A DNA stretch of 64,000 nucleotides from Chryseobacterium sp. 3008163 (GCF_003669035.1 NZ_CP033070.1:930001-994000), one strand, 5' to 3'. Counted from the first letter of the stretch, positions 17,399-25,558 are shown. Notes: generated from the letters alone by a model not told the origin. A program made the numbers and translations.

Positions 17399-18076
17399 AT
17401 GGAAATCAATAAATTAGACAATCCAACCTGGCATTCTTTGAACGAAACCCATAAAGATTTTGCGGTAGAGTTTGATGGCATCAAGTTTTATCATCCTGAT
17501 TACTGTCCTTTCGGAGGCTTTTTAAATTCAGACAAAACCGCAACCGGAATTGGAGAATATGCTTCGTTAACGAACAATTTTTTCGTAGTAGGTGACCAAC
17601 CAAATAATAATGATACAGTTCGGCTGAACAACGAACTGGTCTGCAATCAGATGGTTCTTGATACACAAATTGACCTGGAAATAAAGGAGCGCATCGTTGA
17701 ACTTCAAACAGCAATTCATAAGGCTGATTTATTTAACCTTGTGAATTTGGTTCAACCTGGTTATTTTAAAAACAAAACATCAGATTTAGGCAATTATTTT
17801 GGCATCTATAAGGATGATAAGCTAGTTGCGGTAACTGGCGAACGAATGAAAATGGATGCATATACCGAACTAAGTGCTATCGTTACACACCCCGATTTCA
17901 CAGGAAAAGGCTATGCAAAACAGTTGATAAAATTTGCAAGCGACAAAATTTTCGACGAACAAAAAATCCCGTATTTACACGTTGCCAACACCAATATCGG
18001 AGCCATAAAATTATATGAAAAGCTAGGTTTTCAAACCAGAAGGGAAATCAGTTTTTGGAATTTTATTACAAAATAG
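17399..18076 (+). CDS. GNAT-family N-acetyltransferase
   Basis: 225 residues. The C-terminal half has the FR47-like GNAT core: 'ELSAIVTHPDFTGKGYAKQL' (acetyl-CoA loop) followed by 'LHVANTNIGAIKLYEKLGF'. The N-terminal ~110 residues begin 'NPTWHSLNETHKDFAVEF' and probably form the substrate part seen in this Bacteroidetes subfamily. A terminator hairpin follows at 18157. Substrate unknown. Confidence 0.8.
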   Translation: MEINKLDNPTWHSLNETHKDFAVEFDGIKFYHPDYCPFGGFLNSDKTATGIGEYASLTNNFFVVGDQPNNNDTVRLNNELVCNQMVLDTQIDLEIKERIVELQTAIHKADLFNLVNLVQPGYFKNKTSDLGNYFGIYKDDKLVAVTGERMKMDAYTELSAIVTHPDFTGKGYAKQLIKFASDKIFDEQKIPYLHVANTNIGAIKLYEKLGFQTRREISFWNFITK

Positions 18077-18156
18077 AAATGACACATCAACAGCCAAGGT
18101 CATTAGTTACGACAGATTTAATAGTAAAATCTGAGCCGAGTAATCCGGATAAAATC

Positions 18157-18188
18157 AACCCTGCGTTTTGTCGCGGGGTTTTCTTTTG
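18157..18188 (+). terminator. Terminator after the GNAT gene
   Basis: AACCCTGCG at 18157-18165 pairs with CGCGGGGTT at 18172-18180 (one mismatch), followed by TTCTTTT. Confidence 0.75.
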
Positions 18189-18214
18189 AATTTCTATGTT
18201 GTTTATTAAAGATA

Positions 18215-18409
18215 ACTCTACAACAAAGTATAATGAATTACGACAACAAGAGTGAAAAATTGCTATTAGTTCCACAGATGAAGTAAAAATAGCAATTGAA
18301 TTCAGGTTTCGTACTTTGAATGTCTGCAAATATAAAAAACATAAGTCGTTGATAGGTTGATCTATATTGTATGTTTTGAAAAACTTTCGGATATTTGGGT
18401 GTTAGCAGA
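18215..18409. repeat. Intergenic repeat, copy 1
   Basis: About 190 bp shared in diverged form with 33421-33602: both start ACAACAAAGTATAATGAATT, share 'TACAAATATAAAAAAC'-like and 'GTTTTGAAAAAC.TTCGGATATTTG' blocks, and end in GTTAGCAG. A tail-only copy lies at 31690-31730. It sits between a terminator and a decayed lipoprotein gene. Confidence 0.65.
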
Positions 18410-18430
18410 TATTTTAAAAAAAAACGTACA

Positions 18431-18816
18431 ATGAAATATATCACAAGAGGATTTTTGCTTCTCCAAATATTTTGGATTTTTGCTTGTTCAACCACGAATC
18501 AAACTGATAATCCGAAGAATGACGAAATAAAACAACTCCTTGGAAAGAATTTGGCAAAACAGTGAATATGAAGCTAGGAGCAGCATTGATATTAGAAAAC
18601 GGACAACGAATTTGGATGGACGAAATGCATAGTTGGCCCGACGGATTTTATACTGAAAAAGAAACTAAAAGTGCTAAAGTGACAGGTGTTTTGATAGAAA
18701 GACATGACCTGCCGGTTTTTGTTCCAAATGAAAATGACTCAATAATGCAACAAGGAATTCCAGTGCCAAAAGATACAGACCTAAAAGAAGCAAGTCACAG
18801 ATATTTGTTTAGGTAA
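18431..18816 (+). pseudogene. Small lipoprotein gene broken by a frameshift
   Basis: An ATG at 18431 starts a lipoprotein signal (RGFLLLQIFWIFAC) and runs 44 codons to a TGA. The frame from 18562 continues without its own signal. Near 18540 the two join well: '...EIKQLLGK' and 'EFGKTVNMKLGAALILENG', which indicates a one-base indel in a gene of about 127 codons. The second part has 'QRIWMDEMHSWPDGFYTEKE' and 'GVLIERHDLPVFVPNEND', with no family I recognise. The two parts are listed together because neither makes sense alone. Confidence 0.65.
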
Positions 18817-18844
18817 GTATATACTAGTTTACACAAAGGTAAAA

Positions 18845-18884
18845 AATATAAAAGAGGATTAATTGCTTAGTCCTCTTTTATATT
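18845..18884. terminator. Bidirectional terminator
   Basis: A 14-bp perfect inverted repeat (AATATAAAAGAGGA and its complement) with a 12-base loop separates the lipoprotein remnant from the converging gene at 18889. Confidence 0.75.
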
Positions 18885-18888
18885 TTGG

Positions 18889-19077
18889 TTAGTTGAAGTT
18901 GATTCCGTCTTTAGTAATTTTAAATTTCATATCATATCTATGGCTGTAATTTTTAGCAATCTCTTGAAATTCTTCAGGAGATAGACCAAATTTTTCTTTA
19001 GCAATTTCATATGAAACACTTGCTCCTGAGTTATTAATTGATTTTTCACCAATGTAATCGAAAATAATTTTAACCAT
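18889..19077 (-). CDS. Hypothetical small protein
   Basis: 62 residues from the ATG at 19077 (MVKIIFDYIGEKSINN); a TTG at 19098 would add seven residues and is less likely. The sequence contains 'AKEKFGLSPEEFQEIAKNYS' and ends 'FKITKDGINFN', like a small helical domain followed by a strand pair. I do not recognise it. Bounded by a terminator at its 3' end; coding potential is judged from its clear start, length and charge pattern. Confidence 0.5.
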   Translation of the reverse strand: MVKIIFDYIGEKSINNSGASVSYEIAKEKFGLSPEEFQEIAKNYSHRYDMKFKITKDGINFN

Positions 19078-19218
19078 ATAACAATTTTTACTGAGCAAAA
19101 CCGTTTCTGCTCATACATAAAGATAGTGAAAATGAATTTAATAAGAAAATTTTTTTTAAGATGTTAGCAACTCCTCAAAAAACAAAATCTGCCGTAACTT
19201 CGTTTAAAAAATAAAGCT

Positions 19219-19540
19219 ATGGCAGATTTAAAAAAGATTACGAACGAAGAATTGCTTGAAGAATTAAAAACTCGTGGATTTTGGACTATGTTTGACAGGC
19301 AAAATCCTGTACAACGTTTTTTAGTTTCGGTTAATCCGCCAACAGAGCAATTGCTTTTGGGTTATGATCCTAATTGGAATAAATACAAAAGGCATTGTTT
19401 GCCGTTAATCCTGTAAATAAAAATCATAGAAAGACATTATTAAAGATTGGTTTGAAAATAAGTACATTATTGGTCAAGGCGTAAAACTAAGAGGTTTAGT
19501 GGGACCTAGAAAAGCCGAATCTGATTTATATTTTAGTTAG
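19219..19540 (+). pseudogene. Hypothetical gene broken by two frameshifts
   Basis: The first frame gives 65 residues ('MADLKKITNEELLEELKTRG', '...DPNWNKYK') then leaves homology. The next frame continues with 'ALFAVNPVNKNHRKTLLK' and a third with 'DWFENKYIIGQGVKLRGLVG' up to the TAG at 19538. Read together they make one smooth protein of about 106 residues, so two single-base indels have broken it. Function unknown. Confidence 0.55.
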
Positions 19541-19577
19541 TATATCATTTTATGTGTATTTTTGGTGCCATATTATT

Positions 19578-19913
19578 ATGGCTAACGAGAGCGAAATCAA
19601 TCCTGGAAATCCACAACCAAATAGAATTAATTGGTTGGCATTTTTCCAATCATTAGATACTAAATATGGGCGATTGGGATTGTTTTCAAGCATTTTAGTG
19701 CTCGGTTATACCGGTGGATACTTTTCTTCAAGTTTCATAAAAGATAGAGAAATAGTTATTTTAGAAAGGCAGTATAATGACCTGAAAAGCGAACTGAATT
19801 TACAAAAAATTCAGTTCGAAACAGAAAGATCAGATCATAAAGTGGAAATGAACCGCATTACAATAATATTAATAAATACTAGAGATAGTCTAAAAAATGG
19901 CAGAAAAAAATAG
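19578..19913 (+). CDS. Hypothetical membrane protein with coiled coil
   Basis: 111 residues from the ATG at 19578 (MANESEINPG); the ATG at 19554 adds eight residues and has no better ribosome site. One transmembrane segment around 'LGLFSSILVLGYTGGYFSSS' is followed by a charged coiled coil ('ILERQYNDLKSELNLQKIQF') to the end. It overlaps the next gene by 17 bases, which also has one TM segment and a coiled coil, so the two products may interact. No family recognised. Confidence 0.6.
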   Translation: MANESEINPGNPQPNRINWLAFFQSLDTKYGRLGLFSSILVLGYTGGYFSSSFIKDREIVILERQYNDLKSELNLQKIQFETERSDHKVEMNRITIILINTRDSLKNGRKK

Positions 19914-20592
19914 CGAAAAAACATTTTCATACTACTTGGATGAAATAGCAAATTTAGCCGAATTCTTGAAGACATACCCTGAAGGCAGTGTTTCAAATAA
20001 TGCAACTATAATTGCAAAAAACATTTCAGAGCTTAAACAAGCGCTGAGAGGAATAAGATTAATGCTTTTGTTTTTATCTACAGTAACTTTCATTTGTATA
20101 ATTGTAACAATATTTTCAGTTAGTAGTAGCAAATTTAGAAGTTATTTTGTAGACGAGAAGATTGCGTTAAAAGACAGTTTGTTAAATCTGAATGAAAAAG
20201 ATAATTATATTAAATATAGGAAATTAAATGGAAAACTGATAACTTACAGTGATTTGATTAAGGGTAATGATTCTTTAGAAACCAAATTGTTAAAAACTGA
20301 AGCTGAATTAAGCTTAGCAAAATCAGATTTAGAGTTGTGTAATACATTGTTAAAATCAGCTAAAAGCAATGAAGCTTATTATAAAGATAATTCTAAATTT
20401 TACGAAGACAATTATAGATACTATGAAGATTTAAACAGTAAAAGACAATTGGATGACATTAAAGATTTAACAAAAAATATTCAAAACATGAAAAAAGTTG
20501 ATTCTGGAAAAATTTTATTAAATGTCTTTAGAAAAAACATGAAATATGATTCTAAAAGTAAATCTTGGACAATTGATCTGAACCGAAAGTAA
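19897..20592 (+). CDS. Hypothetical membrane protein with long coiled coil
   Basis: 231 residues. A soluble N-terminus of ~50 residues ('EKTFSYYLDEIANLAEFLKT') precedes one TM segment ('LMLLFLSTVTFICIIVTIFS'), then a long heptad-rich region ('LLKTEAELSLAKSDLELCNT', Tyr/Asn-rich 'AYYKDNSKFYEDNYRYYED') and a basic end. The start overlaps the preceding gene by 17 bases, so translation is likely coupled. Function unknown; the shared layout of the two genes suggests a membrane scaffold or sensor pair. Confidence 0.6.
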   Translation: MAEKNSEKTFSYYLDEIANLAEFLKTYPEGSVSNNATIIAKNISELKQALRGIRLMLLFLSTVTFICIIVTIFSVSSSKFRSYFVDEKIALKDSLLNLNEKDNYIKYRKLNGKLITYSDLIKGNDSLETKLLKTEAELSLAKSDLELCNTLLKSAKSNEAYYKDNSKFYEDNYRYYEDLNSKRQLDDIKDLTKNIQNMKKVDSGKILLNVFRKNMKYDSKSKSWTIDLNRK

Positions 20593-20888
20593 GGTCAGTA
20601 AATCTTATCTACTCCGAGTGGGAACTTTTATTTTAATACGTCAATTTTTGTCGCTAGCAGCCCTTAGTTTTGATAAAAAATAATCATACATCTCTATTTA
20701 GAATAATTACAAATTACATTATAGGATAAAAATCATTGTGTGGATGAATCATAATATAGTGGGATTATATATATTTACACAATGAAAATGATGTTGTTTG
20801 GAATTATTACAAATAAAAACTTAGCATATTTTTTGTAATAAAGAAATAATATTATCATTCATAACAAATCACACAATCAAAAAACTAA

Positions 20889-21053
20889 ATGAATATGTCG
20901 ACAAAACAATCAAAACCTACAAGGGATAAGGGTGACCGAAAAGGCTGGCCAACTATTGAAAAGGCTAGACATATTAAGCTATCAGAAGCTAATAAAGTAA
21001 ACGTGTACAACCCTATCACACGTGAAGTAACGAAAGTATCTCTTTCCTGGTAA
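20889..21053 (+). CDS. Small basic hypothetical protein
   Basis: 54 residues from ATG 20889 to TAA 21051-21053. It is Lys/Arg-rich at the N-terminus ('STKQSKPTRDKGDRKGWPTI') and ends with strand-like 'VNVYNPITREVTKVSLSW'. Only one base separates it from the next gene, so they form a two-gene unit. About 300 bp upstream (20593-20888) has no gene and presumably holds the promoter. Too small to assign. Confidence 0.55.
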   Translation: MNMSTKQSKPTRDKGDRKGWPTIEKARHIKLSEANKVNVYNPITREVTKVSLSW

Positions 21054-21054
21054 A

Positions 21055-21639
21055 ATGGAAGGTTATAAAATATACAATGAAAGAACATGTCCAGCTGTAA
21101 AAGCTGGACATTCTGTTAAAAATACATACGAATATTATTTCCGATCAGATAAAAGTAAGCTTATTTATGTTATTGAGGCTACATATCACGAAGGTAATTT
21201 TTTTGCTGTAAAATTCTTTTGCAAGTCACATCGCTTTAGTAAAAACAAGTATTCGCTTCAAACAAGAACAGATGAACCTTTTAAGATAATGTGGACATGT
21301 ACTCAGGTTTTACCTAAATTAATAGAACAATATCCACAATGTTCCTTTGTAGCAATTGGTGCAAGATCAATCTCTGGAAAAAAGATAGAAGACCCTCAAG
21401 ACACTATAAGGTTCAAAATGTATAAAAGGCACATCTTTAATCTTTTTAAAGACAATCAATATATTTTACTCGATATACCTGAAAACAGCGGAATTGCAAT
21501 GGTAAATATAGAAGATGCTGCATCAAAGTATCTGGAAACACAAGATGATAAAGTTTTCCAAACCGCAGCACTTAAAATAATAGCTAAAATAAAAACTGTT
21601 ATTGTGGACTGTTATGATGATATACATATTCCTGAGTAG
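21055..21639 (+). CDS. Hypothetical protein
   Basis: 194 residues, no signal or TM segments. 'FFAVKFFCKSHRFSKNKYSL' and 'FKIMWTCTQVLPKLIEQYPQ' alternate strands and helices; 'CSFVAIGARSIS' and 'IRFKMYKRHIFNLF' follow. I do not recognise the fold. It forms a unit with the basic 54-residue protein (1-base gap). The pairing of a tiny basic protein with a larger cytoplasmic one recalls regulator or toxin-antitoxin pairs, but no toxin motif is visible, so this is only a thought. Confidence 0.6.
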   Translation: MEGYKIYNERTCPAVKAGHSVKNTYEYYFRSDKSKLIYVIEATYHEGNFFAVKFFCKSHRFSKNKYSLQTRTDEPFKIMWTCTQVLPKLIEQYPQCSFVAIGARSISGKKIEDPQDTIRFKMYKRHIFNLFKDNQYILLDIPENSGIAMVNIEDAASKYLETQDDKVFQTAALKIIAKIKTVIVDCYDDIHIPE

Positions 21640-21695
21640 ACTTGAAAATAATTATTAAATTTACATAGGTCGTTTTTAAACCGATTAGAATTCTT

Positions 21696-21732
21696 ATGAG
21701 TCTGCTTATTAAATTGGACTCATTTTATTTTT
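21696..21732 (+). terminator. Terminator between converging genes
   Basis: ATGAGTC at 21696-21702 pairs with GACTCAT at 21717-21723, followed by a T-rich tract that overlaps the end of the minus-strand gene. Confidence 0.6.
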
Positions 21733-22351
21733 GATAAGGGAAATTTCGTGATAACTTTCGCATCATACTTTCAATAAGATCGTCAGTTCCTTTTCTATAG
21801 TTATCATCCATTGTTTTGTAAAACCTCCACACCATTTCTCCGGATGTTCCATCATTCAAAACCATAGTAAGAGTTCCTGATCCTGTTTTACCGCCTGTCC
21901 CTAACCACATCACATTATTTCGTGCCTGCTTGTCGGTTCTCGTTTGCTCGTTTTCAAATTTTCCACTTATCACTGCATCTACATCAAGAATTTTCGCTAT
22001 TTCATCCTTGGTTAAATCATTCATTTTATCGAAAACTCCCGCTCTTTTTAGTAGAATATTAGTTTTCTCTACATCTTGAAATTCAACAGTGTAATCTTTT
22101 CTTCTTCGCAACATAAACGTGTACATACTAGTTTGAATACTATTTGACATTGTTTCCTCCTGTTGTCTATTAAATTCTGCATTAAGTGCTTCGTTCTGCT
22201 TTCTATGAGTAATCGCTATGTTAAAAGGTAGAATAGCAACTTTCTTATGTTTCGTAATTACTTGTTTTAAATTATCAGCTTCGAATATCTGTTTTTGAGC
22301 GGTGAAAAATGTTGCAAATGAGATTGCAATTAAGGTGATTAGTTTTTTCAT
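21725..22351 (-). CDS. Secreted protein, possibly CsgG-like
   Basis: 208 residues with a signal peptide (MKKLITLIAISFATFFTAQ). 'VAILPFNIAI', 'EKTNILLKRAG', 'LTKDEIAKILDVDAVISGKF' and late 'SGEMVWRFYKTMDD' follow the order seen in CsgG/GNA1162-type periplasmic or outer-membrane assembly proteins ('VAVLPF ... LGVDAVVSG'). No lipobox cysteine is present, so it is soluble or membrane-attached by other means. Start codon overlaps the stop of the gene upstream by one base (operon). The CsgG link is motif-level. Confidence 0.5.
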   Translation of the reverse strand: MKKLITLIAISFATFFTAQKQIFEADNLKQVITKHKKVAILPFNIAITHRKQNEALNAEFNRQQEETMSNSIQTSMYTFMLRRRKDYTVEFQDVEKTNILLKRAGVFDKMNDLTKDEIAKILDVDAVISGKFENEQTRTDKQARNNVMWLGTGGKTGSGTLTMVLNDGTSGEMVWRFYKTMDDNYRKGTDDLIESMMRKLSRNFPYQK

Positions 22352-22824
22352 TATTTAAGATCTGTTTTTATTTTACTATTAGGAAATAATTTTGTCATTG
22401 ATTTGAAAATATTGCTTGCTTTATCCTTATTTGTTCCATAGAAAAAAGCTGTGAATATATATCTGTGTTGAGTTTCTGGTTTAGTTAATCCATTCTCTTT
22501 GTAATAAATTTCGACAGGAATTTGTTTATTAAGAATAATATCTGCCATAATAAAACCATCAGATCCATCATTGGAATTTATTTGAATAACATCTTCTGGA
22601 TTAAATTCTAATGATTGAAAATTTACTGTTCCATTTCCTAATATTTGCTTGTTTGTATATTTTACAAGATTTAGATTATCATTATAGATAAATCCTCCTT
22701 CTATTTTTTCAAGCATATCCTCCTTTACAGTAAAGTAATTTAGATTATTAAATAGTTCTGATTTTGATTGAGCATTAAATGCGTAAGAAATTGAAATTAA
22801 AAATAGAATGAATAACTTTTTCAT
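22351..22824 (-). CDS. Secreted hypothetical protein
   Basis: 157 residues with a signal peptide (MKKLFILFLISISYAFNAQ). The mature protein has 'YIFTAFFYGTNKDKASNIFK' near the end and otherwise no recognisable motif. It is first of a two-gene operon; its stop overlaps the start of the CsgG-like gene by one base, so the two are translated together and probably act together in the cell envelope. Confidence 0.6.
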   Translation of the reverse strand: MKKLFILFLISISYAFNAQSKSELFNNLNYFTVKEDMLEKIEGGFIYNDNLNLVKYTNKQILGNGTVNFQSLEFNPEDVIQINSNDGSDGFIMADIILNKQIPVEIYYKENGLTKPETQHRYIFTAFFYGTNKDKASNIFKSMTKLFPNSKIKTDLK

Positions 22825-22902
22825 TTGTTATTAGTTTACTTCACTTAGTCCCAAAATGAAAGGTTTATAAATGCAGAAAGCGTGGAACTATTACTTCATT
22901 TG

Positions 22903-23026
22903 TTGAAAGAGGTTCTGACAAAACCCAACACCACAAACAAGTATAGACCCACGCCATAGGCATGAACATCAACTGTTTATTCTGTAGTGTTGTTTTGAAT
23001 TGTCAGATTCCTTTCAACAGAATAAA
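22903..23026. repeat. Long imperfect inverted repeat (hairpin element)
   Basis: GTTGAAAGAGGTTCTGACA at 22903 is mirrored by TGTCAGATTCCTTTCAAC ending near 23026, and CCAACACCACA by TGTAGTGTTG; about 36 bases on each side pair with several mismatches around a loop near 22945-22985. It fills most of the 300-bp gap before the IS1595 transposase gene. It may be an intergenic repeat or a structured RNA. Confidence 0.55.
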
Positions 23027-23143
23027 AGCAAACGCTTTATTTTTTTTTCGATAAATATTCTGGCAAAAATAATGGTTTAAAGTGTTAAAAAACAACATCT
23101 AACTAAAAATATTTTGTAAATTTGTGTTGCTATTTTACACGTA

Positions 23144-24070
23144 ATGATAAACACAGATATTAAATCGGTATTACAGCTACTTAATACCTTTTCTACAGAG
23201 GAAAAATGCATTGAACATTTAGAACAAATGAGATGGGGCGGCATTATTGTCAGTCCTTTTGATTCATCGTCGGCTGTTTATAAATGTAAAGGAGATAGGT
23301 ATAGATGTAAAAATACTGGTAAATATTTCAATGTTAAAACAGGATCAATGTTTGAAAACACAAAGATCAGTTTACGTAAATGGTTCTTGGCAATCTGGCT
23401 TGTAACTTCACATAAAAAAGGAATTAGTTCTATTCAGCTTTCAAAAGATATTGACGTTACACAGAAGACAGCCTGGTTTGTACTTCAAAGAATCAGAGCT
23501 TGTTTCGGAATAGAAAACAATAATGAACTTGAAGGAATAGTAGAATGTGACGAAACTTTTATCGGAGGGAAAAATAAAAACAGACACAAGGATAAGAAAG
23601 TACATAATTCTCAAGGTAGAAGCTTTAAAGACAAAACACCTGTAATGGGAATGCTGCAGAGGGACGGAAAGATGAACGCATTTGTAGTTCCGGACACAAA
23701 GAGAATTAGTATACAGCCATTAATTTGTAGGTTGGTAAATCCTGAAACTACAATACTGATCAGTGATGAATGGCATGGGTATACCGGATTAAACAAATAT
23801 TACGACCATAAGATAATCGATCATTCCAAAAAAGAATACGTAAGTTTACAGGATAGTAATATTCACACAAACAATATAGAGGGAAGTTGGAATATTTTAA
23901 AGAAGAGCGTTTCCGGAATGTATAATCACGTTTCTCGAAAACACCTTCAAAAATATGTAGACGAGTTTGTTTACAGATTCAATTTAAGAAAGACTCCGGA
24001 TAATGAAAAGTTCAAACATTTATTAGTAAATAGTGATGTGAGAACAAAGTATAAAGACTTAGCAGCTTAA
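23144..24070 (+). mobile_element. IS1595-family transposase (IS1595-type element)
   Basis: 308 residues. The N-terminal zinc-ribbon-like part has lost most cysteines; then 'RYRCKNTGKYFNVKTGSMFE', 'SIQLSKDIDVTQKTAWFVLQ' (helix-turn-helix) and a DDE/N-type core: 'VECDETFIGGK' (D), 'ILISDEWHGYTGL' (D), 'HTNNIEGSWNILKKSVSG' (N/E) and the closing 'RFNLRK'. This is the ISXO2/IS1595 pattern. The gene is full length and intact. I could not find convincing terminal inverted repeats or a target duplication, so the ends of the element are not set; the 73-residue gene downstream (2-base gap) is probably carried by it. Confidence 0.85.
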
Positions 24071-24072
24071 AT

Positions 24073-24294
24073 ATGTTAGTACAAGAACTAAAACAAAAAG
24101 GCGTGAAAAGCGTAATAATGAATGGCATCGAATATTTTGACGTTGCCGACATAAAAGAAAATCATCCTGATTTAAAGATAGACATTAAGAAGATTCTTAT
24201 TGTTGGAAGGAAATCGTACATAATCGCAGAATACATTGAACAGCTTACAGATTTCGATAAGGTGATGAAAAGTTTATTCAACGTTAAAAACTAA
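24073..24294 (+). CDS. Hypothetical small protein downstream of the IS1595 transposase
   Basis: 73 residues: 'LVQELKQKGVKSVIMNGIEY', 'FDVADIKENHPDLKIDIKKI', 'SYIIAEYIEQLTDFDKVMKS'. The 'FDVADI' stretch resembles small BRO/KilA-like or Rha-like antirepressor starts, but it is too short to call. It begins 2 bases after the transposase stop and ends at a strong terminator, so it is co-transcribed and likely a passenger gene of the element. Confidence 0.6.
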   Translation: MLVQELKQKGVKSVIMNGIEYFDVADIKENHPDLKIDIKKILIVGRKSYIIAEYIEQLTDFDKVMKSLFNVKN

Positions 24295-24298
24295 AAAT

Positions 24299-24328
24299 AC
24301 TCTCTAAATAACTAGAGAGTATTTTTTT
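24299..24328 (+). terminator. Rho-independent terminator
   Basis: ACTCTCTA at 24299-24306 and TAGAGAGT at 24313-24320 form a perfect 8-bp stem, followed by ATTTTTTT. Confidence 0.9.
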
Positions 24329-24385
24329 GGTTTACTTCAGAATATATTTCTATATTTATAAAAGGTTATCCATTTAAATGTCTAA

Positions 24386-24432
24386 TCGGTGAAACGAAGA
24401 AGCACCGAAGATGACACGGTGGTGGTTGTCAT
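24386..24432 (+). promoter_or_regulatory. Two adjacent hairpins in the leader of a tiny basic gene
   Basis: TCGGTG (24386-24391) pairs with CACCGA (24403-24408), and ATGACA (24411-24416) with TGTCAT (24427-24432). The second hairpin ends 18 bases before the ATG at 24451. A structured 5' leader is inferred; I match it to no known riboswitch. Confidence 0.4.
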
Positions 24433-24450
24433 TTTAAAACTTGAAATATT

Positions 24451-24552
24451 ATGGGCGCAAAACCTAAAACCAAGTTTGTAAAAGTTCATGTACCAACGAA
24501 AGACGGTAGATCGTTCTTTTACAGAAGTAAACCTAAAAGCTGTAAAAAGTAA
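24451..24552 (+). CDS. Tiny basic protein
   Basis: 33 residues, ATG 24451 to TAA 24552: 'MGAKPKTKFVKVHVPTKDG' then a basic tail with 'FYRSKPKSCKK'. Eleven Lys/Arg with no acid-rich part suggest nucleic-acid or ribosome binding, but no family is known to me. It has a structured leader upstream and a terminator hairpin downstream, i.e. a complete stand-alone transcription unit, which supports it being real despite its size. Confidence 0.5.
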   Translation: MGAKPKTKFVKVHVPTKDGRSFFYRSKPKSCKK

Positions 24553-24561
24553 TTAGGTTTA

Positions 24562-24592
24562 GGGGCGGTCTAATCACCGTCCCTTTTCCTTT
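24562..24592 (+). terminator. Terminator after the tiny basic gene
   Basis: GGGGCGGT pairs with ACCGTCCC (one mismatch) around CTAATC, followed by TTTTCCTTTT. Confidence 0.75.
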
Positions 24593-24706
24593 TGTAAATA
24601 TATAACAAATTCTATTTACTTTCTATTTCCTAACTTTGTGTAAAGTGGTATGTAGTTACCTTTGTTTATTAAATATAAATGGAATGAAATTAAATAGAAA
24701 AACATC

Positions 24707-24840
24707 TGCTAACAAGGGTTTTGCGTCAGGCAGACTGAGTGCTAAATTCCACGGTAGTATTTCAATTAAACTTTAGTAATAATATCAACTTTTGTGCTTC
24801 GATTTCCCGCCTGAACGCAAAGCCCCAAAACGTTAGCTGT
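24707..24840. repeat. attC-like intergenic repeat (best-preserved copy)
   Basis: The ends are GCTAACAAGGGTTTTGCGT..CAGGC and GCCTGAACGCAAAGCCCC..CGTTAGC, an imperfect inverted repeat with unpaired bases that could fold into a long hairpin; the middle carries TGTGCTTCGATTTCCCGCC. The outer TAACAA/CGTTAG arms and bulged pairing recall integron attC sites. Related degenerate copies lie at 4.4, 6.6, 8.1, 25.4, 33.3, 36.1 and 40.8 kb. Confidence 0.6.
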
Positions 24841-24856
24841 AACCAAAAAAAAAACT

Positions 24857-25408
24857 GTGTCAAAATTAATAATTCCTTTTATTTTAATAACCTTAATGTC
24901 TTGCGATCAAAATAAAAAGACAATAATTACGAGTAACAAAAATAATTATGAAACCATAAATTCTATGACAGAATATTGGAAAGAATTTCAAAAAAACAAT
25001 AGTGAATATACTAATGTTGAGCAACCTCAATCTTTTTTCTTTTGTGATAATAAAAGAGAGGCTGATGAATGTGCCGACTTAGTTGTTCAAAAAATTAAAC
25101 AAGCTACCTCACCATCTGTATGGTGGTTTAAGAAAAATAATGAACCATTTCCAAAAATTGGAGATATTGCTATTGTTACAAATTGGGATGGAGAACCTAA
25201 AGCAATAATAAAGACAATAAAAGTAGAAATAGTTAAATTTAAAGATATTACACCAGAATACGCTCAAATTGAAGGGGAAGGAGATAAAACATTGGATTAT
25301 TGGAAAAAAGCACATTGGGATTATTACACTAATGAAATGAAAGAATTCAATGAATATCCGAGCGAAGAAATGGAAATTGTATGCGAATATTTTGAAACTA
25401 TTTGGTGA
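24857..25408 (+). CDS. ASCH-domain protein with a lipoprotein signal
   Basis: 183 residues from a GTG at 24857. The N-terminus 'SKLIIPFILITLMSCDQNKK' is a lipoprotein signal (lipobox LMSC). The remainder is an ASCH-domain protein: 'EYWKEFQKNNSEYTNVEQPQ', 'CADLVVQKIKQATSPSVWW', 'PKIGDIAIVTNWDGEPKAII' and 'EGEGDKTLDYWKKAHWDYY' match the family order. ASCH proteins normally act on RNA or nucleosides in the cytoplasm, so export is unexpected. An ATG at 24896 would remove the signal and give a cytoplasmic form. The gene sits between two intergenic repeats like a cassette. Confidence 0.7.
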   Translation: MSKLIIPFILITLMSCDQNKKTIITSNKNNYETINSMTEYWKEFQKNNSEYTNVEQPQSFFFCDNKREADECADLVVQKIKQATSPSVWWFKKNNEPFPKIGDIAIVTNWDGEPKAIIKTIKVEIVKFKDITPEYAQIEGEGDKTLDYWKKAHWDYYTNEMKEFNEYPSEEMEIVCEYFETIW

Positions 25409-25420
25409 AAAACCTGACTA

Positions 25421-25540
25421 CAGCTATTGGAAATCGCGGGCGGAAAGTCTATAATTCAAGTTTTGCGCTTCGGTTCAATTTTGTATTTTAGTTGAAAGTC
25501 TCTGCTCGATTTACCACCATCGCAAGCACCGAAACATTAT
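25421..25540. repeat. Degenerate intergenic repeat after the ASCH gene
   Basis: Contains TTTTGCGCTTCGGTTCAA and ATTTACCACCATCGCAAGCACCGAAACATTAT, the middle and right-end blocks of the repeat family also seen at 24.7, 33.3 and 36.1 kb. The left arm is degraded. Confidence 0.45.
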
Positions 25541-25558
25541 TTGATATTTTACAAAAAA

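Noticed and set aside
20590..20612. Possible fifth copper box (GTCAGTAAATCTTATC)
   Set aside because: It shares only the first half of the box and has no -7 element at 60-61 bases and no metal gene downstream.
22825..24360. Exact ends of the IS1595 element
   Set aside because: I could not find matching terminal inverted repeats or a target duplication by eye, so no boundaries are given.
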